Positions 1 through 4,423 of a stretch of 7,738 nt of DNA are shown here, in pieces; within the stretch, counting starts at the first letter, position 1, and each line of letters begins with the position of its first letter. The notes under the pieces were generated by a model. It had not been told where the DNA came from. It did not search any database and saw nothing but the letters and a program-made list of their open reading frames with translations. Both the position numbers and the translations under genes were made by a program. The DNA is from Deltaproteobacteria bacterium (GTDB lineage Bacteria; Desulfobacterota; Desulfobacteria; C00003060). The DNA lies in the NCBI GenBank assembly GCA_030667105.1, contig DAOUWN010000085.1:1-7738 (forward strand), in the 5' to 3' direction.

Positions 1-5
1 GGTCA

Positions 6-39
6 TTCGAATTTGTTTCGAATTTCGATATTCCAATTT
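6..39. repeat. Degenerate short direct repeats at left edge
   Basis: The nonamer TTCGAATTT occurs at 6-14 and 17-25, and again with one mismatch (TTCCAATTT) at 31-39. The unit is itself partly palindromic (TTCGAA). The array may continue beyond the window. It lies in non-coding sequence downstream of the SH3-domain gene. Its function is unknown; it could be an intergenic simple repeat. Confidence 0.5.
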
Positions 40-70
40 GCGCCTGACGGCTTGAAGACAGCACGAGTTT

Positions 71-156
71 CCCCGTCTCTGACAGATGGATGAAATGTAT
101 GTACTTGTGCGTTATTTCATTTTGCCATTTCAAGATGCAGAATTTATGAGACGGGG
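71..156 (-). repeat. Nested inverted repeat downstream of the SH3-domain gene
   Basis: A perfect 9-base inverted repeat pairs CCCCGTCTC (71-79) with GAGACGGGG (148-156). Inside it, ATGAAAT (90-96) pairs with ATTTCAT (114-120). The right arm begins two bases past the stop codon of the 159-869 gene, so a transcript running out of that gene could fold here. No T-tract follows the outer stem, so this is not a standard intrinsic terminator. A structured 3' end or a relic repeat are both possible. Confidence 0.35.
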
Positions 157-158
157 TA

Positions 159-869
159 CTAGTAGTACTTCTTCTTCCTTGATAGCTTGCCTACGATCAG
201 TCCAACGAAAAACACACCGCCCCCAGCGAGAAACCACTCTAGTATTTGTCTGCGCATGAGACGGTCATTATCCTGCTTTAGGTCTTCTATCGCTGCTTTC
301 AACTTGTCGTTTGCCGTCCGCAAACCGTCGTTTGCCGTTTTAACTCTATCGCGTTCCGCTACCAACTCAACCACGTTTTTTGATTGACTGACCAACTTGT
401 CATACTTCTCAGTAAGCTGTTTGATCTCATTTTTGGCGCTCAAGGCCTCTTCCCTGCTCTTGCTCGTGCTCTCCCTGGTGCCCTTGAGTTTTTCCAGCAG
501 CAAAGTCCGGCCTTTTTCGAGTTCCTCAACCCTTGATTCCAACTGGCCTACCTCTTTTCTCAAACCTGCTATGATTACGGGCTTAGGTGTGTTGGAACTT
601 ATGTACTGCTTAGCCACCCACCCCTCTTCGCCCTCTTCTGTTCGCACCCGGAGGTAAGCTTCGTTTTCTTCAAGGACTTCGACAGGGGCGTCCGACTGAA
701 GCGTTCTTATCACATTATACTCGCTTCCAGGACCTTCACGTACAGAAAGTATAAGCATATCCGTTATATATCGTGTGTCAGCGTGGGCAGATCGAACAGT
801 GACAGGCGACAGTGTCAGTAGTGCGAATGGGAGTATGAATATTGCATCCCTGATTCTTGCGTGTTTCAT
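159..869 (-). CDS. SH3-domain protein with coiled coil and C-terminal membrane anchor (TIGR04211-like)
   Basis: This 236-residue envelope protein of unknown precise role matches the SH3-plus-anchor architecture. A signal peptide (about 1-30, likely cleaved after AHA) is followed by a bacterial SH3 domain (about 34-92, with LSVREGPGSEY and the EEGWVAKQYI end). Next comes a long charged coiled coil (about 102-207). One hydrophobic helix (about 208-228) ends in the basic tail KLSRKKKYY. The expected topology is periplasmic SH3 and coiled coil, anchored in the inner membrane by the C-terminus. SH3b domains often bind peptidoglycan peptides, but no substrate can be read here. The ATG is preceded by a GGGAGG-type ribosome binding site about 8 bases upstream. 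The coiled coil contains an exact heptad duplication (TANDGLR, TANDKLK). It is last in the minus-strand run, 250 bases after the bactofilin gene, so it may have its own promoter. The architecture call is strong; the function is not known. Confidence 0.88.
   Translation of the reverse strand: MKHARIRDAIFILPFALLTLSPVTVRSAHADTRYITDMLILSVREGPGSEYNVIRTLQSDAPVEVLEENEAYLRVRTEEGEEGWVAKQYISSNTPKPVIIAGLRKEVGQLESRVEELEKGRTLLLEKLKGTRESTSKSREEALSAKNEIKQLTEKYDKLVSQSKNVVELVAERDRVKTANDGLRTANDKLKAAIEDLKQDNDRLMRRQILEWFLAGGGVFFVGLIVGKLSRKKKYY
306..338 (-). repeat. Heptad-encoding tandem repeat inside the coiled coil
   Basis: An identical 12-base word, GTCGTTTGCCGT on the plus strand, occurs at 306-317 and 327-338. 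The period is 21 bases, or seven codons. It encodes the TANDGLR and TANDKLK heptads of the SH3-domain protein. The DNA identity suggests a fairly recent in-frame duplication that lengthened the coiled coil by two helical turns. Confidence 0.6.
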
Positions 870-899
870 GTCAACCCCCTCCCAACCCGGATAAACCGG

Positions 900-915
900 A
901 AATCCGCACGGATTT
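900..915. promoter_or_regulatory. Palindrome in the leader of the SH3-domain gene
   Basis: AAATCCG (900-906) and CGGATTT (909-915) are perfect 7-base inverted arms separated by CA. The palindrome lies 31-46 bases upstream of the SH3-domain start codon. It could be an operator for a dimeric regulator or a small leader hairpin. No regulator can be named. Confidence 0.35.
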
Positions 916-974
916 AATCGTCTTGAAAATACATCTATTTGGCAAAGTTACATTCTACTTTGACGTTGCCGTGC

Positions 975-1003
975 ATTATGGTTGATGTGCGCCCCAAAAA
1001 CAA
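975..1003 (-). promoter_or_regulatory. Weak candidate promoter for the SH3-domain gene
   Basis: Read on the minus strand, a -10-like CATAAT (980-975) lies 17 bases downstream of TTGTTT (1003-998). The -10 matches consensus at 5 of 6 positions but the -35 at only 3 of 6. A second -10-like word, TATACT (1024-1019), has no better -35 box. The 250-base gap between the bactofilin and SH3-domain genes makes a separate promoter plausible, but neither candidate is strong. Confidence 0.25.
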
Positions 1004-1119
1004 TTAGGAGTTGCAAGAAGTATACCCATGAAAAGGCGCCATTGAAACCCAGTGACTGCGTGGCTGTTGGGGTAGCCAAGCCAATGCCTGCCCGGCAGGT
1101 GGTGAACTCCACTTGATGT

Positions 1120-1473
1120 TCAGCCGGCACCACTTGCTGGCGCCGAAGTGCATTTGCCATCAAAAACCACACCTTCATCGATAAGCACCACGGGGGCGCC
1201 GAGGTCGCCAAAAACTCGGGCTGGCGGATGCAATTCAATCCGATCTGAGGCTCGGATATTGCCCCTTACTTCCCCGCTCACAATCGCAGTGTGGACAGAA
1301 ATGTTGGCATTGATCACCGCCTTTTCCCCCACGATCATCGTGCCTCCTTCGCTTTCAATATTGCCGGTGAAATGCCCGTCTAGTCGTACAGTTCCATTGA
1401 ATGTCAGAGTCCCTTCCAGTGTGGTTTGCGGTCCTAGAAATGTCTGTATCCCCTTATCTCCTTTTTTTCCCAT
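1120..1473 (-). CDS. Bactofilin (polymer-forming cytoskeletal protein)
   Basis: This 117-residue protein has the bactofilin signature. A short flexible N-terminus (about 1-12) precedes a right-handed beta-helix domain of repeating hydrophobic turns (about 13-107). Recognisable stretches are LEGTLTFNGTVRLDGHFTGN, MIVGEKAVINANI, AIVSGEVRGNI and the end VVLIDEGVVFDGKC. A short Ala/Gly/Ser tail follows. Bactofilins self-assemble without nucleotides into membrane-associated filaments that position envelope enzymes or shape the cell. The size is normal for the family. The ATG has a GGGAG ribosome binding site 7 bases upstream. It starts 25 bases after the DUF5131 stop codon, so cotranscription is likely. 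The specific role in this organism cannot be inferred. Confidence 0.93.
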   Translation of the reverse strand: MGKKGDKGIQTFLGPQTTLEGTLTFNGTVRLDGHFTGNIESEGGTMIVGEKAVINANISVHTAIVSGEVRGNIRASDRIELHPPARVFGDLGAPVVLIDEGVVFDGKCTSAPASGAG

Positions 1474-1498
1474 TTCAACTCTCCCTTCTTCGCGAACC

Positions 1499-2212
1499 CT
1501 AAAACCCGTCGCTGCCTGGATACTCTTTGTAACCCGGGTCTTTGAAATGTTTCACAAATACCTTGCAGCCAGATGTCCGTGCTTGCTTTACCAGACTTGA
1601 AATCCAGATCTTGGGCGGATTAAAAATTGGTTTGTTTTTTGTCTTTGGCCTTGGGCCTATCATTATCCAGTCAAAACACTCAAGTGTTGGAAAAAGCAAC
1701 CATTCAAGCAATGGGTCACACGATAGAAATCTAACTGACGTCTCAATGCGAGAAAAACATTCCAGTGCTGGTTTGACCTCTTTCTGTTTATCAACTTTAA
1801 CCCCAACCCAACAGTTAAGAGGGAATTCAAACTCCAAATATCGTCTTGGATTCTTGGTCTGCAAGATATAGTTCCATTGTGGCGTATCCCTCACTATATC
1901 CAAAACAGCTTCGATATGCTCTTTTTCCACCCAATCACCAAACATGTCCCCCATGGTGCCCAGAAATACGTTCCTGTTTCCCGAAACGTTGCTTTCCGGG
2001 ATCGGCGTGTTGTGCGGCGCATCAAATCTGTCAGGCCATAAGTGGGGTTTAAAGGAAATGTAGCTCTCCTCACGGGTACGCGAGTATAGCTTCCGTGCCT
2101 TTTCTATGCCATGACAATACCTGCAATCGCGCTCACAACCGGTAATGGGATCCCATGACCATTTGCACCATTGGCGAATGCTCTTATCCTCTTGTCGATC
2201 AAATACGGTCAT
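1499..2212 (-). CDS. DUF5131 family protein (phage Gp37/Gp68-like, radical-SAM-type Cys motif)
   Basis: The start chosen is ATG at 2212 (237 residues, MTVFDRQEDK), preceded by GAGGT, although the spacing is short. An in-frame TTG at 2263 would add 17 residues and overlap the upstream stop codon, but it has no visible ribosome binding site. The N-terminus carries the family motif WSWDPITGCERDCRYC, with Cys26, Cys30 and Cys33 in a CxxxCxxC arrangement like the 4Fe-4S site of radical SAM enzymes. Other family-like segments are GTMGDMFGDW (about 85-94), LQTKNP (about 117-122), RFLSCDPL (about 161-168) and KVFVKHF (about 217-223). The biochemical reaction of the family is not established. Unusual details are YCHG where I expect YCYA, and GPRPKTKNK near 183-191 where relatives usually have a Gly-rich motif. 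The gene is AT-rich compared with its surroundings. Many homologues are phage-encoded, but no phage gene is visible here. Confidence 0.82.
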   Translation of the reverse strand: MTVFDRQEDKSIRQWCKWSWDPITGCERDCRYCHGIEKARKLYSRTREESYISFKPHLWPDRFDAPHNTPIPESNVSGNRNVFLGTMGDMFGDWVEKEHIEAVLDIVRDTPQWNYILQTKNPRRYLEFEFPLNCWVGVKVDKQKEVKPALECFSRIETSVRFLSCDPLLEWLLFPTLECFDWIMIGPRPKTKNKPIFNPPKIWISSLVKQARTSGCKVFVKHFKDPGYKEYPGSDGF

Positions 2213-2259
2213 TAACCTCAGGCCCGTGCTCCCCTGTTCAATGTCAATCACGCCCAATC

Positions 2260-3018
2260 TCAAAATGTCATTAGGCGCTTTTCATAAATGATAACCTCTT
2301 CATATCCAAAGATGGCATTTAGGTGGTGTAGCAAGGCAGGCCCGCCCTCTTTCTGCCATAACTTTTCAACAGACTCATTTACTTCGCCATAAAAGGCCAG
2401 AATTCCTCTGAGAAATTGAGGCCTTTTCCCACTGGAAGTCTGCTGATCTGAAATGTCCGTGATCAGATTCAGCCACATTTGACTTACGCCCATGATAAAA
2501 TAAGGCCATGATTTCCTGATCGGTGATGACCACTTCGGATCACAAGTATCTTCGATATCGGCCTTACTAATCCAGTCTGTGTTATCGTATCTATCTTCGA
2601 TGATCACACCAGCGCTTTTCATCTCTTTCAAGCATACATCAGACTTGATTGAATCGTAAATTCGGTTTGCCGTCTCGGCAGAAGAATAGAAAATAAAACT
2701 GAACTGATGTCCTGACTGGTCTCGGATTGCCCTTCGGTGAAATCGCCAGAGAATGATACTATCTTTGTGCTGATACAATACGGGCGATATGACCTTGTGA
2801 GCCAGCAACAGGTCCACGTGCCAGGATGGCTCCGCATCCTGGGGCCATTTCACGAGAAAGCGAACATTCCACCAACCGTTCCGGGCGCCTTCCACTCTGT
2901 CTTCTGTTGGCCTCAATTCCGGCAAATTGGCGGGACGAACAGATGCACAACCTGCCATCACTAACGTTATGAACACTGCAGCCGCCAGCAAATACGCTGA
3001 CTCTCTTATCTTAGGCAC
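2260..3018 (-). CDS. Unrecognised lipoprotein
   Basis: This 252-residue protein starts at GTG. The start is supported by a perfect AGGAGG ribosome binding site at 3030-3025, six bases away. A lipoprotein signal peptide (about 1-23) ends in VMAGC, with Cys24 as the predicted lipidated residue. Ala at +2 fits export to the outer membrane. The mature part is soluble and rich in aromatic residues, with no further membrane helix. Notable segments are WWNVRFLVKWP, WHVDLLLAHKVISPVLYQ, LWRFHRRAIRDQSGHQFSFIFYS and an aromatic C-terminal half. I do not recognise a named domain. It starts 54 bases after the alcohol dehydrogenase stop codon. Its end overlaps the alternative TTG start of the DUF5131 gene, and both genes have low GC content. 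The lipoprotein call is firm; the function is unknown. Confidence 0.82.
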   Translation of the reverse strand: MPKIRESAYLLAAAVFITLVMAGCASVRPANLPELRPTEDRVEGARNGWWNVRFLVKWPQDAEPSWHVDLLLAHKVISPVLYQHKDSIILWRFHRRAIRDQSGHQFSFIFYSSAETANRIYDSIKSDVCLKEMKSAGVIIEDRYDNTDWISKADIEDTCDPKWSSPIRKSWPYFIMGVSQMWLNLITDISDQQTSSGKRPQFLRGILAFYGEVNESVEKLWQKEGGPALLHHLNAIFGYEEVIIYEKRLMTF

Positions 3019-3024
3019 AAGCGC

Positions 3025-3030
3025 CCTCCT
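3025..3030 (-). promoter_or_regulatory. Ribosome binding site fixing a GTG start
   Basis: AGGAGG on the minus strand lies six bases before the GTG codon at 3018-3016. This identifies GTG rather than a downstream ATG as the lipoprotein start and keeps the full signal peptide. Confidence 0.75.
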
Positions 3031-3072
3031 GCCGATGTATCACTCTGTTGCAGGCATACTCTTTTCTCGAGT

Positions 3073-4101
3073 TCAATTAATTCTCAGAACCTTCGCTCCC
3101 CGGATTTTTCTCTCTCTGAGCTCCAGCAACGCCTTGTTTGCATCTTCAAGCGCAAATTCCTGAACCTCAGGTTTGATTGGAATTTCTGCCGCCAATTCCA
3201 AGAATTCGCTGACATCTCTCCTGGCCACATTGGCTACACTCTTTATCTCCTTCTCAAGCCAGAGATGAGCAGGGTAATCCATCTTCAAAAGATACTCCTT
3301 GTCCCGCTCTTCTTTACGAATCGCATTTATGACCAATCTACCCCCGCTTTTCAAATTTTTCAAGGCTTCGACAATCGGTTTCCACGCTGGTGTAGTGTCA
3401 ATCACACAATCTAGTTTTTCTGGAGGGACGTCTGCCGTATCACCCGACCAGGCGGCGCCGAGTTCCTTGGCAAAATCCCTTTCCTTTTCACTTCTGGCAA
3501 AAACGAAGACCTTGGAGCTCGGATACCTGTGGCTTGCCATTTTAAGCACAAGGTGAGCCGAAGCCCCAAATCCGGTAAGCCCAAGGCTCTGTCCATCTTT
3601 GATACCGGTCAATCTCAGAGACCGGTAGCCAATCGCCCCTGCACACAGGAGGGGGGCCGCTTCCGAATCAGAGAATACGTCCGGGATCTTGTAGGCGAAA
3701 TCCTCCAAAACGGTCATGCACTGTGCATATCCACCGTTGGCATCCCTGCCGGTCGCCTTGAAATTTTCGCATAGGTTCTCATTGCCTTGCAGGCAGAACT
3801 TGCATGTTCCGCAGGCTGAATAAATCCAGCCAATCCCCACCCTGTCTCCAATCTTGAACTTGCTTGCTTTGGCGCCGGTCTTATCCACTGTGCCAATAAC
3901 CTGATGGCCCAGAACAACTGGAAAGCGCGGCGGGGACGTCCGGCCTTCAATCTCATCCAGCTCCGTATGACACACCCCGCAGACTGAGACTCGTACCAGG
4001 ACTTCCTTGCCTTGCGGAACCGGATCCGGCAGGTCTACGAGCGCCAGTGGGCTCCTGTTCTCCTTGAGGCTACAGATCTTATTCAAGACCATTGCCTTCA
4101 T
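3073..4101 (-). CDS. Zinc-dependent alcohol dehydrogenase family protein (TIGR02822-like MDR)
   Basis: This 342-residue medium-chain dehydrogenase/reductase probably oxidises an alcohol or reduces an aldehyde with NAD(P); the substrate is unknown. The N-terminal GroES-like domain has CGVCHTELD and GHQVIG, and LLCAG follows. This gives a catalytic zinc set of Cys41, His66 and Cys153. A structural zinc loop uses Cys97, Cys100, Cys103 and Cys111. These six Cys and one His match the invariant set described for the TIGR02822 subfamily. The Rossmann domain (about 170-290) starts with LGLTGFGASAH at 173-183, a variant of GxGxxG. FARSEK at the end of the second strand, with Arg203 where NAD-specific enzymes have an acid, suggests NADP preference. 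GHQ replaces the more common GHE after the zinc His. The ATG has an AGGAGGT ribosome binding site 8 bases upstream. It is first in the minus-strand run. Confidence 0.92.
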   Translation of the reverse strand: MKAMVLNKICSLKENRSPLALVDLPDPVPQGKEVLVRVSVCGVCHTELDEIEGRTSPPRFPVVLGHQVIGTVDKTGAKASKFKIGDRVGIGWIYSACGTCKFCLQGNENLCENFKATGRDANGGYAQCMTVLEDFAYKIPDVFSDSEAAPLLCAGAIGYRSLRLTGIKDGQSLGLTGFGASAHLVLKMASHRYPSSKVFVFARSEKERDFAKELGAAWSGDTADVPPEKLDCVIDTTPAWKPIVEALKNLKSGGRLVINAIRKEERDKEYLLKMDYPAHLWLEKEIKSVANVARRDVSEFLELAAEIPIKPEVQEFALEDANKALLELRERKIRGAKVLRIN

Positions 4102-4134
4102 TCTGTCTGACCTCCTCTTCTGCGCATCATAATA

Positions 4135-4145
4135 TCAACAGTTGA
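4135..4145. promoter_or_regulatory. Small palindrome near the predicted dehydrogenase transcription start
   Basis: TCAACAGTTGA has perfect 5-base arms around a central A. It sits just downstream of the predicted -10 region of the alcohol dehydrogenase gene, where a repressor could act. It is short enough to arise by chance. Confidence 0.25.
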
Positions 4146-4147
4146 AA

Positions 4148-4177
4148 AAAATATTATAAATATTGTATGGTTGTCAA
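4148..4177 (-). promoter_or_regulatory. Candidate promoter of the alcohol dehydrogenase gene
   Basis: On the minus strand a perfect -35 box TTGACA (4177-4172) is followed by an A/T-rich tract. Possible -10 boxes are TATTTT at 4153-4148 (18-base spacer), TAATAT at 4156-4151 (15) and TATAAT at 4158-4153 (13, too short). The tract also contains the palindrome AATATT-ATA-AATATT (4150-4164). The consensus -35 and AT-rich -10 zone, about 50-75 bases before the start codon, make this a good promoter region. The exact -10 is ambiguous. Confidence 0.5.
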
Positions 4178-4204
4178 GGATATGAGTAGGTTCTCAATAA
4201 CCTA

Positions 4205-4388
4205 GGGCGAGGGGGCCTTTTTTCAAAGGCGAGATCTTTGTCATTATTTCGGACTCTCGCAGTGGCCGGATATTGTGATTGCCCCAAATGTCCTTATGAG
4301 CTTGGCACGCGCTTGGCCAATCACAAAATATCCGGCCACGCTTCCTGGGCATGGTTGATATCGCCTTTGAAAAAAGGCCCCCTCGCCC
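4205..4388. repeat. 184-base element with perfect 28-base inverted ends and an inner inverted repeat
   Basis: The outer arms 4205-4232 and 4361-4388 are perfect 28-base reverse complements. After one mismatch, three more bases pair (4234-4236 with 4357-4359). Inner arms 4262-4281 (20 bases) and 4318-4339 (22 bases) match except for a two-base AA insertion on the right. They leave a 36-base loop that contains a direct repeat GCTTGGC (4300-4306 and 4311-4317). Each outer arm also has its own 6-bp hairpin, GCCTTT-GAAA-AAAGGC on one strand. The element could be a miniature inverted-repeat transposable element, a REP/BIME-like repeat, or a large leader structure for the downstream penicillin-binding protein. 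No clear target-site duplication is visible at the edges. It occupies most of the 322-base gap between the divergent genes and encodes no convincing protein. Confidence 0.85.
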
Positions 4389-4423
4389 GGAGTAGCACCC
4401 GGACTTTTTGAGATGTTGCGAAT

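Noticed and set aside
1087..1099. CCTGC-CCG-GCAGG hairpin about 20 bases after the bactofilin stop, as a terminator
   Set aside because: The stem is only 5 bp and no T-tract follows on the minus strand.
948..1238. Minus-strand open frame of 96 codons with a hydrophobic, basic-tailed end
   Set aside because: It overlaps the bactofilin gene out of frame and has no ribosome binding site. The hydrophobic end resembles a sorting tail only superficially.
2213..2263. TTG start for the DUF5131 gene overlapping the lipoprotein stop codon
   Set aside because: It has no visible ribosome binding site, and the extra 17 residues do not resemble the family N-terminus, so the ATG at 2212 is preferred. Coupled initiation cannot be excluded.
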